DNA of 64,000 nt, from assembly GCF_001152565.1 (NCBI RefSeq), contig NZ_CQAZ01000013.1, positions 51,956 to 115,955 on the forward strand, in the 5' to 3' direction. Position numbers and translations under genes: made by a program. The stretch comes from Yersinia pekkanenii (lineage in GTDB: Bacteria; Pseudomonadota; Gammaproteobacteria; Enterobacterales; Enterobacteriaceae). The notes under the pieces are model-generated. The model did no database searches. It worked only from the letters and a program-made list of their open reading frames with translations, and was not told where the DNA came from. The first letter of the stretch is position 1, and every line of letters starts with the position of its first letter. Below are positions 21,307 to 34,053 of this stretch, piece by piece.

Positions 21307-21987
21307 ATGCCCCCTGAATTTAATTGGCAAGAAATTGATACCGTGTTGTTGGACATGGATGGCACCCTGCTAGATTTGGCATTCGACAGCTATTTCTGGC
21401 TAAAACAGGTACCGGCAACACTCAGCCAACGCCGGGGGATCCCGCTGGAGCAAGCGCACAACATTATTCATGATGAATATCTGGCGGTGCAACATACCTT
21501 AAATTGGTATTGCTTCGATTACTGGAGTGAACGGCTAGATTTAGATATTTACGCCATGACCACAGAAGCTGGCAGCCGGGTTCGCCTGCGTCAAGATACC
21601 AAGCCATTTTTATCCGTTTTACGTGAGCGGGGTTTACAAACAATTTTGCTCACCAACGCCCACCCACACAGCCTGGCGGTAAAAATTGAGCACACAGCTC
21701 TTGACCAGCACCTTGATTTATTACTTTCCACCCATACATTTGGTTATCCAAAGGAAGATCAACGGCTGTGGCAAGCCGTCACACAGCATACCGGGTTGGA
21801 TCCGGCCAGAACCTTATTTGTCGATGACAGTGAAACGATCTTGGATGCTGCTCGTACCTTTGGTATCCGTTACTGTCTGGGCATAGAAAACCCAGACTCC
21901 AGTTGTGCTGACCAAGCATTTCATCGTCACCCTGCAATCAATGATTACCGTAAGCTGTTACCCGCTCTACAGTTACGTTGTGAATAA
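21307..21987 (+). CDS. yrfG: GMP/IMP nucleotidase (HAD family)
   Basis: HAD-type 5'-nucleotidase preferring purine mononucleotides. Motif I is LLDMDGTLLDL (about residues 12-22), motif II ILLTNAHPHSL, motif III the K of GYPKEDQRLW, motif IV LFVDDSETILDAARTFG. ATG at 21307 follows GGAG by a normal distance; 16 extra in-frame codons upstream lack support. First of a yrfG-hslR-hslO run with short gaps. Confidence 0.9.
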   Translation: MPPEFNWQEIDTVLLDMDGTLLDLAFDSYFWLKQVPATLSQRRGIPLEQAHNIIHDEYLAVQHTLNWYCFDYWSERLDLDIYAMTTEAGSRVRLRQDTKPFLSVLRERGLQTILLTNAHPHSLAVKIEHTALDQHLDLLLSTHTFGYPKEDQRLWQAVTQHTGLDPARTLFVDDSETILDAARTFGIRYCLGIENPDSSCADQAFHRHPAINDYRKLLPALQLRCE

Positions 21988-22024
21988 AATGACGTTGTGA
22001 GTAAAACAGCCGAAAGGAGTATCC

Positions 22025-22432
22025 ATGAAGAACAAAACAGTCTCTGACGAATCGGTTCGGCTGGATAAATGGCTATGGGCCGCCCGGTTTTATAAAACCA
22101 GAGCAATCGCCAGAGACATGGTGGATGGCGGTAAAGTCCATTACAACGGTCAGCGCGGTAAACCGAGTAAGTTAGTTGAACTCAATGCTGAAATCCGTCT
22201 GCGTCAGGGCAATGATGAACGTACCGTGCGGGTATTGGCATTACACGGCCAACGCCGTGGTGCAACTGAAGCGCAGGCACTGTATGAAGAGACTGAAGCC
22301 AGTATCGCTAACCGCGAAAAGGTGGCACAGGCGCGCAAACTGAATGCCCTAACCATGCCACATCCGGATCGGCGACCGGATAAAAAAGAGCGCCGCGACC
22401 TGATTAAATTTAAACAAGGCGAGCCTGAGTAA
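22025..22432 (+). CDS. hslR: Heat shock protein 15 (Hsp15), ribosome-associated
   Basis: S4-domain RNA-binding protein that binds free 50S subunits still carrying a nascent chain. The S4 motif [28 protein letters not shown] (in two halves: [28 protein letters not shown]) covers about residues 10-40, and the basic C-terminus ([15 protein letters not shown]) is typical. 135 residues; AAGGAG lies 5 bases before the ATG. Confidence 0.95.
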   Translation: MKNKTVSDESVRLDKWLWAARFYKTRAIARDMVDGGKVHYNGQRGKPSKLVELNAEIRLRQGNDERTVRVLALHGQRRGATEAQALYEETEASIANREKVAQARKLNALTMPHPDRRPDKKERRDLIKFKQGEPE

Positions 22433-22457
22433 GGCCCGCCGGAATGAGAAAAAACCG

Positions 22458-23339
22458 ATGACTAATCACGATCAATTACACCGCTACCTGTTTGCTAACC
22501 ATGCTGTACGCGGTGAGCTGGTTTCAGTCAATGAAACCTACCAGCAGGTATTAGCCAACCATGATTACCCACCTGCGGTGCAAAAACTATTAGGTGAAAT
22601 GTTGGTCGCGACCAGTTTGCTGACCGCTACCCTCAAATTTGAGGGTGATATCACCGTGCAATTACAGGGCGGCGATGGCCCACTGTCACTGGCGGTAATT
22701 AACGGTAATAACCAACAGCAAATGCGTGGTGTCGCCCGTTTTAAAGGCGAAATCAGCGATGAAAGCACACTAAAAGAGATGATCGGCAACGGCTATCTGG
22801 TGATAACCATTACACCAGCACAGGGTGAACGCTATCAGGGCGTAGTGGCATTGGAAGGTGATACTCTCGCCGCCTGCCTGGAAAATTACTTTATGCAATC
22901 AGAACAATTGCCGACACGCCTGTTTATCCGAACCGGCAAAGTGGAAGGCAAAGCGGCGGCGGGCGGTATGCTGTTACAAGTTCTGCCAGCGACCGATCGC
23001 AATGAAGATGAATTTGATCATCTGGCACAACTTACAACCACAATTAAAGCTGAGGAGTTATTCACGCTGCCAGCCAATGAAGTGCTGTATCGTTTATACC
23101 ATCAGGAAGAGGTGACGTTATATGAACCACAAAACGTGAGCTTCCGTTGCACCTGTTCCCGTGAACGTTGTGCTGATGCATTAGTCACGTTATCCGAAGA
23201 TGACATCACCGAAATGCTTGAGCAAGATGGCAATATTGATATGCATTGTGAGTATTGCGGCAATCACTACCTGTTTGATGCCGTCGATATTGCTTCATTA
23301 AAAGAGGGCAACAGCCCTTCCTCGGAACAAATTCATTAA
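22458..23339 (+). CDS. hslO: Hsp33, redox-activated chaperone
   Basis: Holdase chaperone switched on by oxidation. The four zinc-binding cysteines are present as C231-x-C233 (RCTCSRERC) and C264-x2-C267 (HCEYCG), so the redox switch is intact. N-terminal chaperone domain patterns ([24 protein letters not shown]) are also present. 293 residues, 25 bp after hslR. Confidence 0.96.
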   Translation: MTNHDQLHRYLFANHAVRGELVSVNETYQQVLANHDYPPAVQKLLGEMLVATSLLTATLKFEGDITVQLQGGDGPLSLAVINGNNQQQMRGVARFKGEISDESTLKEMIGNGYLVITITPAQGERYQGVVALEGDTLAACLENYFMQSEQLPTRLFIRTGKVEGKAAAGGMLLQVLPATDRNEDEFDHLAQLTTTIKAEELFTLPANEVLYRLYHQEEVTLYEPQNVSFRCTCSRERCADALVTLSEDDITEMLEQDGNIDMHCEYCGNHYLFDAVDIASLKEGNSPSSEQIH

Positions 23340-23538
23340 TTACTATAATGATTGGTTGGGTGCTGACTCGTGCCCAGCTAATTCTTCTGGTGTTTCATAC
23401 TTGCGGCAATCCGTGTCCTATCTCTCATAACCTAGCGAAAAATAGGCCATATAGTGAAATATTTGAACGCTATCGCTGTTAATCAGAGGTGAGCATTTAC
23501 AATCGCGGGTAGAAAATTGACGATCCAGGAGTTATGAC

Positions 23539-25158
23539 ATGAATGTTAAAGGAATTACCCCGCAGGAGCTCGCCGCCTATGGCATCCATAACGTCAGCGA
23601 GATTGTTTACAACCCAAGCTATGATTTACTGTTCCAGGAAGAGACCAAACCCACGCTGAAAGGATACGAGCGCGGGACCCTCACCACGACAGGAGCAATC
23701 GCAGTAGATACCGGTATCTTTACCGGCCGATCACCAAAAGATAAATATATTGTCCGCGATGCTATCACTCAGGATACCGTGTGGTGGGCCGATCAGGGCA
23801 AAGGCAAGAATGATAACAAACCTCTGAGCCAGGAAATCTGGAACCACCTGAAAGGGCTGGTCACCCAGCAACTGTCTGGCAAACGTCTGTTTGTTGTTGA
23901 TACATTCTGTGGCGCTAACGCAGATACCCGTCTACAAGTACGCTTCGTCACTGAAGTCGCCTGGCAGGCGCATTTTGTCAAAAATATGTTTATCCGCCCA
24001 TCAGATGAAGAACTGGCCTGTTTCGAGCCGGACTTTATCGTCATGAACGGCGCTAAATGCACCAATCCGGATTGGCAACAACAAGGTCTGAACTCAGAAA
24101 ACTTTGTTGCTTTTAACCTGACAGAACGTATGCAGCTCATTGGCGGCACATGGTATGGCGGCGAAATGAAGAAAGGTATGTTCTCAATGATGAACTACCT
24201 GCTGCCCCTGAAAGGCATTGCTTCTATGCACTGCTCAGCTAACGTCGGTGAGAAAGGCGATGTCGCCATCTTCTTCGGCCTGTCCGGTACCGGTAAGACC
24301 ACGCTGTCTACCGACCCGAAACGTAAGTTGATCGGTGATGACGAACACGGCTGGGATGATGACGGTGTATTTAACTTTGAGGGTGGCTGTTACGCCAAAA
24401 CCATCAAGTTATCCGAAGAAGCCGAACCTGATATTTACCATGCGATTAAACGCGATGCTTTGCTGGAAAACGTGGTGGTGTTGGCAGACGGTAGCGTTGA
24501 TTTCAACGACGGTTCTAAAACTGAAAATACCCGTGTTTCTTACCCGATCTACCACATCGAAAACATTGTTAAGCCGGTTTCCAAAGCGGGCCATGCGACT
24601 AAGGTTATCTTCCTGACCGCCGATGCCTTTGGTGTATTACCACCGGTATCACGCTTGACGGCCAATCAAACCCAGTATCACTTCCTGTCTGGCTTTACTG
24701 CCAAACTGGCGGGCACTGAGCGCGGTGTGACCGAGCCAACGCCAACCTTCTCCGCCTGCTTTGGTGCAGCATTCTTGTCGCTACACCCAACGCAATACGC
24801 AGAAGTACTGGTTAAACGGATGCAAGCGGTGGGAGCACAGGCCTATCTGGTCAATACCGGCTGGAATGGTACTGGCAAGCGCATCTCCATCAAGGATACC
24901 CGTGCCATCATTGACGCCATTCTAAACGGTGAAATTGATAAGGCAGAAACCTTTACCCTGCCAATCTTCGATCTGGCGGTGCCAACGGCATTACCGGGTG
25001 TGAACCCTGAGATCCTCGATCCTCGTGACACTTATGCGGATGTCGCACAGTGGCAAGAGAAAGCCGAAGATCTGGCGAAGCGTTTCACCACTAACTTTGA
25101 TAAATATACCGATACCCCAGCAGGTGCCGCGTTGGTCAGCGCCGGGCCAAAACTCTAA
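23539..25158 (+). CDS. pckA: Phosphoenolpyruvate carboxykinase (ATP)
   Basis: Gluconeogenic enzyme converting oxaloacetate to PEP with ATP. The kinase-1a P-loop [11 protein letters not shown] lies at about residues 247-257; substrate and metal-binding patterns [28 protein letters not shown] (read in two parts) and [22 protein letters not shown] are intact, as is LVNTGWNG. 539 residues. Own promoter presumed in the 199 bp upstream; terminator follows at 25185. Confidence 0.98.
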   Translation: MNVKGITPQELAAYGIHNVSEIVYNPSYDLLFQEETKPTLKGYERGTLTTTGAIAVDTGIFTGRSPKDKYIVRDAITQDTVWWADQGKGKNDNKPLSQEIWNHLKGLVTQQLSGKRLFVVDTFCGANADTRLQVRFVTEVAWQAHFVKNMFIRPSDEELACFEPDFIVMNGAKCTNPDWQQQGLNSENFVAFNLTERMQLIGGTWYGGEMKKGMFSMMNYLLPLKGIASMHCSANVGEKGDVAIFFGLSGTGKTTLSTDPKRKLIGDDEHGWDDDGVFNFEGGCYAKTIKLSEEAEPDIYHAIKRDALLENVVVLADGSVDFNDGSKTENTRVSYPIYHIENIVKPVSKAGHATKVIFLTADAFGVLPPVSRLTANQTQYHFLSGFTAKLAGTERGVTEPTPTFSACFGAAFLSLHPTQYAEVLVKRMQAVGAQAYLVNTGWNGTGKRISIKDTRAIIDAILNGEIDKAETFTLPIFDLAVPTALPGVNPEILDPRDTYADVAQWQEKAEDLAKRFTTNFDKYTDTPAGAALVSAGPKL

Positions 25159-25184
25159 GTTAGCGTTAATTTTGTCAGCAATCT

Positions 25185-25209
25185 AAGGGGCATGTAAGTG
25201 CCCCTTTTT
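25185..25209 (+). terminator. Rho-independent terminator of pckA
   Basis: GGGGCA-TGTAAG-TGCCCC hairpin followed directly by TTTTT, 28 bp after the pckA stop and ahead of the convergent envZ. Confidence 0.9.
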
Positions 25210-25249
25210 GTTTTTCACTACGCCGCTAAAATGTGCTTTGAAGAACAAA

Positions 25250-27318
<2,069 letters not shown>

Positions 27319-27394
27319 TTTATTACTCCCAAAGGCCATATTGCCCGAACCTGCACATTGTCAGAAAAACTTACGCTAACAGACAGCGATTAAT

Positions 27395-27423
27395 GGTATA
27401 CATTCTAGTCGAAATTGTTACAA
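27395..27423 (-). promoter_or_regulatory. Candidate ompR-envZ promoter
   Basis: On the minus strand TTGTAA, a 17-bp spacer and TATACC, about 77 bp upstream of the ompR ATG and just past the greB stop. Confidence 0.5.
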
Positions 27424-27438
27424 AGCTTATTGTTGTGC

Positions 27439-27936
27439 CTAATTATCAACACTTTCGTCAAATGGGCGGTAGCGGATCTCTAGTATCCAGTAGGTTGCTT
27501 CACCATTTGGCGTCTGAACCGTCACCTCATCATCCACCTGTTTACCAATTAAGGCGCGAGCAACCGGCGAGTCGATAGAAATCCATTTTTTCGCCGGATC
27601 AAACTCATCTGGCCCAACTAAGCGAAAAACACGCTGCTCTTCTGATTCATTTTCTACCCGCACCCAGGCACCAAAAAAGACTTTCCCTTCCTGACGTGGG
27701 TCAGGATCGACCACTTTCAGCACTTCAAGGCGTTTGGCCAGAAAGCGCACCCGGCGATCAATTTCCCGCAACCGCTTCTTGCCATAGATATATTCAGCAT
27801 TTTCCGAACGGTCACCCATTGCGGCGGCTTCAGACACCGCTTGCGTCACTATCGGGCGCTCTTCCCGCCACAGATAATGCAATTCATGATCCAGCGCTTG
27901 CCAGCCTTCGCGGGTTATGTAATTACTTTTAGCCAT
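27439..27936 (-). CDS. greB: Transcription elongation factor GreB
   Basis: Binds the RNA polymerase secondary channel and stimulates cleavage of backtracked RNA. N-terminal coiled coil with the acidic tip AMGDRSENAEYIYGKKRLREIDRR (two parts: AMGDRSENAEYIYG, KKRLREIDRR), C-terminal FKBP-like domain (RVFRLVGPDEFD, SPVARALIGKQVDDEV). 165 residues, full length. It lies on the same strand as ompR-envZ and upstream of them, whereas in E. coli greB is divergent from ompR. Confidence 0.96.
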   Translation of the reverse strand: MAKSNYITREGWQALDHELHYLWREERPIVTQAVSEAAAMGDRSENAEYIYGKKRLREIDRRVRFLAKRLEVLKVVDPDPRQEGKVFFGAWVRVENESEEQRVFRLVGPDEFDPAKKWISIDSPVARALIGKQVDDEVTVQTPNGEATYWILEIRYRPFDESVDN

Positions 27937-28085
27937 AAAATTGTTCCCTTGGCATAGAGACCTCTACTATACCTAAATTTTTACCGATAAGTTCAGTCCG
28001 GCGACCGCGCTACTGGCAATTTATCCGTGCAATCCGTATAACTATCATTAGCCGTTTTTCCCACTCACAAATTGATATTAGACTT

Positions 28086-30461
28086 ATGAATGAACAACTG
28101 AGCAGCATTATTGCAAACGAAATACAAGCACGGCCGGAGCAAGTTATCTCTGCTATCCGTCTGCTTGATGAAGGTAATACCGTTCCCTTTATTTCGCGGT
28201 ATCGTAAAGAAGTTACCGGCGGGTTGGATGATACCCAGTTGCGCCAGTTGGAAAGCCGTTTGGGCTATCTACGTGAACTCGAAGAAAGACGTCAAACCAT
28301 TCTTAAATCAATTGAAGATCAGGGCAAGCTCACTGAGCAATTAGCCGCTGCCATCAACGGCACGATGAGTAAAACCGAGCTGGAAGACTTATATCTTCCT
28401 TATAAACCGAAACGCCGCACCCGTGGGCAGATTGCGATTGAAGCCGGTCTGGAGCCATTGGCAGACAGTTTATGGCACGATCCGCAACAGGATCCGCAAC
28501 AGGTTGCTCATACTTATATCAATGCCGACAACGGCGTCGCGGACACCAAAGCAGCACTGGATGGTGCGCGCTATATCCTGATGGAGCGTTTTGCTGAAGA
28601 CGCTACCCTGCTGGCCAAAGTGCGCCAGTACTTGTGGAAAAATGCCCATTTAGTGGCAAAAGTGGTGGAAGGTAAAGAGCTGGAAGGCGCTAAATTCCGC
28701 GATTACTTTGATCATCACGAACCTATCGCCCAAGTACCTTCTCACCGCGCACTGGCCATGTTCCGTGGCCGCAATGAAGGTGTGTTGCAACTGGCACTGA
28801 ATCCCGACCCACAGTTCGACGAACCGCCTCGCGAGAGTCAGGGCGAACAGATTATTATCAACCATCTGGATCTGCGGCTGAATAACGCGCCGGCGGATAG
28901 CTGGCGCAAAGCGGTAGTCAACTGGACCTGGCGTATCAAAGTGCTGATGCACTTGGAAACCGAGTTGATGAGTACCCTGCGGGAACGGGCCGAAGACGAA
29001 GCCATTAATGTATTCGCCCGTAACATGCAAGATTTGCTGATGGCCGCACCAGCAGGGATGCGCGCTACCATGGGTCTCGATCCCGGCCTGCGTACCGGCG
29101 TAAAGGTGGCGGTGGTTGATGCTACTGGCAAGCTGGTGGCCTTTGATACCATCTACCCGCATACCGGGCAGGCGGCCAAAGCCGCTGCTGTGGTGGCGGC
29201 CCTGTGCATCAAGCATCAGGTTGAACTGGTGGCTATCGGTAACGGCACCGCATCACGGGAAACCGAACGCTTCTTTACCGAATTGCAGCAGCAGTATCCG
29301 GCCGTCACGGCACAGAAAGTCATTGTCAGCGAAGCCGGGGCCTCGGTTTACTCTGCTTCTGAGCTGGCGGCACTGGAATTCCCGGATCTGGATGTCTCTA
29401 TCCGTGGGGCGGTATCTATTGCCCGCCGGTTACAAGACCCCCTGTCTGAGCTGGTAAAAATTGATCCGAAGTCTATCGGGGTCGGCCAGTATCAGCACGA
29501 TGTCAGCCAAAGCCAACTGGCGAAAAAGCTGGATGCGGTGGTAGAAGACTGCGTAAACGCCGTTGGTGTGGATTTAAACACCGCATCCGTGCCGTTACTG
29601 ACCCGTGTTGCCGGTTTAACCCGCATGATGGCGCAGAATATCGTTAACTGGCGTGATGAGAACGGCCGCTTCCATAACCGTGAGCAATTACTGAAAGTCA
29701 GCCGTCTGGGGCCAAAAGCCTTTGAACAATGCGCGGGCTTCTTACGCATCAACCACGGTGATAACCCGCTGGACGCATCAACCGTGCATCCCGAAGCCTA
29801 TCCGGTGGTTGAGCGCATTTTGGCGGCAACCGAACAGGCATTGCAGGACCTGATGGGCAATGCTGCAGCGCTGCGTAATCTCAACGCACGGGATTTCACT
29901 ACCGAGCGTTTTGGTGTCCCGACGGTCACCGACATCCTGCGCGAGTTAGAAAAACCGGGTCGTGATCCACGCCCTGAGTTTAAAACCGCGACCTTTGCCG
30001 AGGGCGTCGAAACCCTGAATGATCTGACGCCAGGCATGATCCTCGAAGGTTCGGTGACGAACGTGACCAACTTTGGTGCCTTTGTGGATATTGGTGTTCA
30101 TCAAGATGGTTTGGTGCACATCTCGTCACTGGCAGATAAGTTTGTCGATGACCCGCACAAGGTGGTGAAAGCCGGTGATATCGTCAAAGTTAAAGTCATG
30201 GAAGTGGACCTACAGCGCAAACGTATTGCCCTGACCATGCGCCTTGATGAGCAACCGGGTGAAAGCGGTTCGCGCCGTGCTGGCAATGGGGCGAATAATG
30301 GCACCAAAAACAATAATGACAATCGCGGCACCAGCCGCCCGCGTAACAGCAATGACTCGAACAGCCGCCCGGCAGCAAAAGGGCGATCAGACAGTAACAG
30401 TAATACGGGCAATAACAGTGCCATGAGTGATGCACTGGCTGCGGCCCTGAAGAAACGCTGA
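28086..30461 (+). CDS. tex: Tex family RNA-binding transcription accessory protein
   Basis: Also called YhgF. Order: helical N-terminal Tex domain ([24 protein letters not shown] in part), YqgF/RNase H-like domain ([32 protein letters not shown]), helix-hairpin-helix region ([25 protein letters not shown] in part), and S1 RNA-binding domain near 640-720 ([21 protein letters not shown], read in part). The tail (about 725-791) is a low-complexity Asn/Ser/Arg/Gly stretch. 791 residues, slightly longer than E. coli. Confidence 0.95.
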   Translation: MNEQLSSIIANEIQARPEQVISAIRLLDEGNTVPFISRYRKEVTGGLDDTQLRQLESRLGYLRELEERRQTILKSIEDQGKLTEQLAAAINGTMSKTELEDLYLPYKPKRRTRGQIAIEAGLEPLADSLWHDPQQDPQQVAHTYINADNGVADTKAALDGARYILMERFAEDATLLAKVRQYLWKNAHLVAKVVEGKELEGAKFRDYFDHHEPIAQVPSHRALAMFRGRNEGVLQLALNPDPQFDEPPRESQGEQIIINHLDLRLNNAPADSWRKAVVNWTWRIKVLMHLETELMSTLRERAEDEAINVFARNMQDLLMAAPAGMRATMGLDPGLRTGVKVAVVDATGKLVAFDTIYPHTGQAAKAAAVVAALCIKHQVELVAIGNGTASRETERFFTELQQQYPAVTAQKVIVSEAGASVYSASELAALEFPDLDVSIRGAVSIARRLQDPLSELVKIDPKSIGVGQYQHDVSQSQLAKKLDAVVEDCVNAVGVDLNTASVPLLTRVAGLTRMMAQNIVNWRDENGRFHNREQLLKVSRLGPKAFEQCAGFLRINHGDNPLDASTVHPEAYPVVERILAATEQALQDLMGNAAALRNLNARDFTTERFGVPTVTDILRELEKPGRDPRPEFKTATFAEGVETLNDLTPGMILEGSVTNVTNFGAFVDIGVHQDGLVHISSLADKFVDDPHKVVKAGDIVKVKVMEVDLQRKRIALTMRLDEQPGESGSRRAGNGANNGTKNNNDNRGTSRPRNSNDSNSRPAAKGRSDSNSNTGNNSAMSDALAAALKKR

Positions 30462-30473
30462 TACACACCGGCC

Positions 30474-30497
30474 AAGGGTCACATTTCTGTGGCCCTT
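30474..30497 (+). terminator. Probable terminator of tex
   Basis: AAGGGTCACA and TGTGGCCCTT form a 10-bp stem (one G-U) with a 4-base loop, 12 bp after the tex stop, followed by a pyrimidine-rich stretch (CTCATATTCTTTTC). Confidence 0.65.
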
Positions 30498-30932
30498 CTC
30501 ATATTCTTTTCTTCTATAAAGTTGATGACTTATCTTTTAAATTAATTAGCACGAAATTCTTTTCTTGGGTAAAAGGCCCACTCAAAGCAAAAGTAGATCG
30601 GGCTGATTTAACAATCTATTTAACATGAAGGTTAATTCAATCAGCAACTCAGGCTAATTTATAAATAATTACGAGGATATGCTGCGAGTTAATTAAAATC
30701 CGAATGTTATTTTATTAAAATCATCGTGAGCCGATTATGTTAATAATCGGTATTTATCCGTATTGACAGCGCGTTATAGAAACATTCAGTTAACTGATTT
30801 AACTCATCATTCGCATTTGCGATCAGTCTGATTTGATGGTAAAACAGGCACAAATAGAAATCAGACTCATTAATTATAAAAATGAAATTGTAATGAATAC
30901 TTACTTTTAAGTATTTAACCTCAGTTGAATAT

Positions 30933-30951
30933 GAAAACGATTCTTACTATT
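30933..30951 (+). promoter_or_regulatory. Fur-box-like site upstream of feoA
   Basis: GAAAACGATTCTTACTATT matches the 19-bp Fur consensus at about 12 positions by hand count, and overlapping matches continue to about 30970. A Fur site is expected before feoABC from other enterobacteria, but in AT-rich DNA this score is only suggestive. Confidence 0.35.
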
Positions 30952-31030
30952 ATTATTTTAATCATTACCTTTTAGAGTGAACATTACTCTGAATTTTGGT
31001 ACGCCAATAATGTAATAACGAGAGGCTGCT

Positions 31031-31255
31031 ATGCATCTTATCCCACAGCGTTCCTACAAAATTATTGGTTTCTCACCAGAGATCAGCCCGGCTTATCGGC
31101 AGAAATTATTGTCACTGGGTATGCTACCCGGCTCCTCATTTAATGTTATTCGCCTTGCGCCATTAGGTGACCCCATCCAGATAGAAACCCGCCGGGTCAG
31201 TCTGGTGGTCCGTAAAAAAGACTTAGACCTGCTGACGCTGGATCTGCAACCATAA
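31031..31255 (+). CDS. feoA: Ferrous iron transport protein A
   Basis: 74-residue cytoplasmic SH3-like protein needed with FeoB for Fe2+ uptake. The pattern [29 protein letters not shown] (in part) and [25 protein letters not shown] (in part) is the FeoA core fold. GAGAGG lies before the ATG. First gene of feoABC. Confidence 0.95.
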   Translation: MHLIPQRSYKIIGFSPEISPAYRQKLLSLGMLPGSSFNVIRLAPLGDPIQIETRRVSLVVRKKDLDLLTLDLQP

Positions 31256-31377
31256 TATTTCAGCGCAACACTCAGGAATTTGGTATTGCAGGATAGACAT
31301 CTTACTTTTGTTACCAGGTGGTGTGTGAACATCACCCTGCGTAGCCTGATTTTAATTTACTGATATCACGTTGGATC

Positions 31378-33693
31378 ATGAAAGCACTCACAATCGGCCT
31401 GATCGGCAACCCCAATGCGGGTAAAACTACCCTTTTTAACCAGTTAACCGGTGCCCGTCAGCGGGTAGGTAACTGGGCCGGGGTCACTGTCGAGCGCAAA
31501 GAGGGCCACTTCAGCACCGCACAGCATCAGGTGACATTGGTCGATCTACCAGGGACTTACTCCCTGACGACCATTTCTGAACAAACTTCGCTGGATGAGC
31601 AGATTGCTTGCCACTACATTCTGAGCGGCGAAGCTGACCTGCTGATTAACGTGATTGACGCGGCAAATCTGGAACGTAATCTCTATCTGACATTGCAATT
31701 AGTCGAGCTGGGCATCCCCTGTATTGTCGCGCTCAATATGTTGGACATTGCCAAAAGCCAGCATATCGATACTGATATCAATGCGTTATCTCAGCAATTG
31801 GGCTGCCCGGTTATTCCACTGATATCAACCCGTGGGCAAGGGATTAATGAATTAAAAAACAGCATTGATGAGTTTCAGCCCGTCAGCTTTAAAGCCTTGG
31901 TGAACTACCCAGCCGTACTTCTTGGCGAAGTGGATAAGCTGGTACACGCCATGCCTGGATCGTGGCCGGTGCAGCAACGCCGCTGGCTGGCGCTGCAAAT
32001 ACTGGAAGGTGATATCTACAGCCTGGTCCGCGCGGGTATAGCGCCGTCAATCGTTGAACTGGCACGTAAAAATCTGCGAGAAAGCCAACACGATGATCCG
32101 GAACTGGTGATCGCCGATGCCCGCTATCAAAGTATTGCCCATATCTGCGATGCGGTTGGTAACTCGCAACAGGCGCAGCCAAACCGCCTGACACAAGCGC
32201 TGGATAAAGTGATCCTTAACCGTTGGTTAGGTGTCCCTATCTTCCTGTTTGTTATGTATTTAATGTTTGTACTGGCCATCAATATCGGCGGGGCATTACA
32301 GCCCATCTTTGATATCGGCTCGGCGGCTATCTTTATTCAGGGGCTGCAATGGGTCGGTTACACCCTGCATTTCCCGCAGTGGCTGACCATCTTCCTCGCC
32401 CAAGGCGTGGGGGGCGGCATTAACACGGTGCTGCCATTGGTACCACAGATTGGCATGATGTATCTGTTCCTCTCTTTTTTAGAAGACTCCGGCTATATGG
32501 CCCGCGCGGCGTTTGTGATGGACCGGCTGATGCAGGCCCTGGGATTACCGGGGAAATCCTTTGTCCCACTGATTGTCGGTTTCGGCTGTAACGTGCCCTC
32601 GATCATGGGCGCACGCACGCTGGATGCACAACGTGAACGATTGATCACCATCATGATGGCACCCTTTATGTCCTGTGGCGCACGGCTGGCTATTTTTGCC
32701 GTCTTCGCCGCCGCATTCTTTGGGCAAAGCGGGGCCAGTATCGTTTTCTCTCTCTATCTGTTGGGCATCGCCGTCGCCATCCTCACCGGGCTGGTACTGA
32801 AATACACCATCATGCGCGGTGAAGCCTCGCCCTTTGTGATGGAACTGCCGGTTTACCATGTTCCCCATCTAAAGAGCTTGTTATTACAAACCTGGCAACG
32901 CCTTAAAGGCTTCGTACTGCGAGCCGGGAAAGTCATTGTCATCGCCAGTATCTTCATTGGTGGCCTAAACAGTTTCTCTTTCAGCGGTAAAGCGGTAGAT
33001 AGCATCAATGACTCGGCGCTGGCTTCAGTCAGTAAAGTGCTGACGCCATTGCTGGCACCCATGGGGGTCCATGAAGATAACTGGCAGGCAACCGTTGGGT
33101 TGGTGACCGGGGCCATGGCAAAAGAAGTGGTGGTAGGAACATTGAATACGCTCTATACCGCTGAGCAGATTAAAAATGCGCCATTTGACGCAGAAAACTT
33201 CAACTTACTGAGTGAATTAGCCGGTGCGGTCGATACCACCTGGCAGGGCTTGAAAGACACCTTTAGCCTCAGAGTATTATCTAACCCGATTGAAGCCAGT
33301 AAAGGTGATGGCGAAATGGCCGCCGGTTCTATGGGGATGATGAGCAGCAAATTCGGTTCCAGTATTTCCGCTTATAGTTATCTGATTTTCGTATTGCTGT
33401 ATGTACCTTGTGTCTCTGTCATGGGCGCCATTGCGCGAGAAACCAGCCGTGGCTGGATGACCTTCTCAATACTGTGGGGATTGAACGTCGCATACTCACT
33501 GGCGACTCTGTTCTATCAGGCTGCCACCTTCCACCAGCACCCACAGCAAAGCATCAGTATTATTGCGCTGGTCATTATCATTAATGCACTGATCTTATTT
33601 GGTTTGCGCCGTGCACGTAGTCGGGTCACGGTTAGATTACAAAACAGTGCACCGGCCTGCTGTAGCCAAAACTCTGGCAATGATTGTCATTAA
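31378..33693 (+). CDS. feoB: Ferrous iron transporter FeoB
   Basis: Inner-membrane Fe2+ transporter with an N-terminal G-protein domain. G1 GNPNAGKTTLFNQLTG (residues 10-25), G3 DLPGTYSL, G4 NMLD and G5 ISTRGQG are present; the C-terminal membrane domain carries the two Gate motifs (GFGCNVPSIMGART, FMSCGARLAIFA) with their cysteines, and MAKEVVVGTLNTLY. 771 residues. The 122-bp gap after feoA holds no gene. Confidence 0.97.
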   Translation: MKALTIGLIGNPNAGKTTLFNQLTGARQRVGNWAGVTVERKEGHFSTAQHQVTLVDLPGTYSLTTISEQTSLDEQIACHYILSGEADLLINVIDAANLERNLYLTLQLVELGIPCIVALNMLDIAKSQHIDTDINALSQQLGCPVIPLISTRGQGINELKNSIDEFQPVSFKALVNYPAVLLGEVDKLVHAMPGSWPVQQRRWLALQILEGDIYSLVRAGIAPSIVELARKNLRESQHDDPELVIADARYQSIAHICDAVGNSQQAQPNRLTQALDKVILNRWLGVPIFLFVMYLMFVLAINIGGALQPIFDIGSAAIFIQGLQWVGYTLHFPQWLTIFLAQGVGGGINTVLPLVPQIGMMYLFLSFLEDSGYMARAAFVMDRLMQALGLPGKSFVPLIVGFGCNVPSIMGARTLDAQRERLITIMMAPFMSCGARLAIFAVFAAAFFGQSGASIVFSLYLLGIAVAILTGLVLKYTIMRGEASPFVMELPVYHVPHLKSLLLQTWQRLKGFVLRAGKVIVIASIFIGGLNSFSFSGKAVDSINDSALASVSKVLTPLLAPMGVHEDNWQATVGLVTGAMAKEVVVGTLNTLYTAEQIKNAPFDAENFNLLSELAGAVDTTWQGLKDTFSLRVLSNPIEASKGDGEMAAGSMGMMSSKFGSSISAYSYLIFVLLYVPCVSVMGAIARETSRGWMTFSILWGLNVAYSLATLFYQAATFHQHPQQSISIIALVIIINALILFGLRRARSRVTVRLQNSAPACCSQNSGNDCH

Positions 33694-33739
33694 ACGATAA
33701 CCACCATTAACGGATGTTTTTCATCAATAAGGAGGGGCT

Positions 33740-33988
33740 ATGGCAAGTCTGCTGCAATTACGCGATGCAATCGCCCTCAACGGCAGCGCTGGTGCGAGCC
33801 AGCTAAGTCAGCAATTGGCAACGCCTTTACCCTTGGTTGAGGCCATGCTGGAAAAACTAACGGCGATGGGTAAGATTGAACGTATTGAGCAGGATAACAG
33901 TGGGTGCTTAACAGGCAGTTGCAAGGGTTGCCCGGAAGGGAAAAGTCAGTGTAACACTGTCATTTATCAGTTAAAAAATCATCATTAA
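33740..33988 (+). CDS. feoC: FeoC, Fe-S/winged-helix feo regulator
   Basis: 82 residues: winged-helix N-terminal part (LLQLRDAIALNGSAGASQLSQQL in part) and a cysteine cluster near the C-terminus (GCLTGSCKGCPEGKSQC) that matches the FeoC iron-sulfur-binding region. GGAGG lies 8 bases before the ATG. Last gene of the operon. Confidence 0.93.
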   Translation: MASLLQLRDAIALNGSAGASQLSQQLATPLPLVEAMLEKLTAMGKIERIEQDNSGCLTGSCKGCPEGKSQCNTVIYQLKNHH

Positions 33989-33993
33989 AAATG

Positions 33994-34025
33994 AAGAAGA
34001 GATACCTAACCTGGCATCTCTTCTT
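33994..34025. terminator. Hairpin between convergent feoC and the small BhsA-like gene
   Basis: Perfect 10-bp inverted repeat AAGAAGAGAT/ATCTCTTCTT with a 12-base loop in the 65-bp gap between two convergent stops. No long T-run, so function is inferred from position. Confidence 0.5.
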
Positions 34026-34053
34026 ACCCAACTCAGATAACGTATGTCTTCAC

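Larger units (their letters stand above)
30462..31030 (+). promoter_or_regulatory. feo upstream region (569 bp, non-coding)
   Basis: AT-rich and without a supported ORF. Contents seen: the tex terminator; a 7-bp dyad CCGATTA/TAATCGG at 30731-30750; TTGACA at 30763; a perfect 10-bp inverted repeat AGTCTGATTT (30825-30834) and AAATCAGACT (30858-30867); and a Fur-box-like stretch at 30933-30951. Promoter position not determined. Confidence 0.45.

Noticed and set aside
28650..29216. 188-codon minus-strand ORF inside tex
   Set aside because: Shadow of the tex frame; no recognisable domain or start signal, and tex is intact on the other strand.
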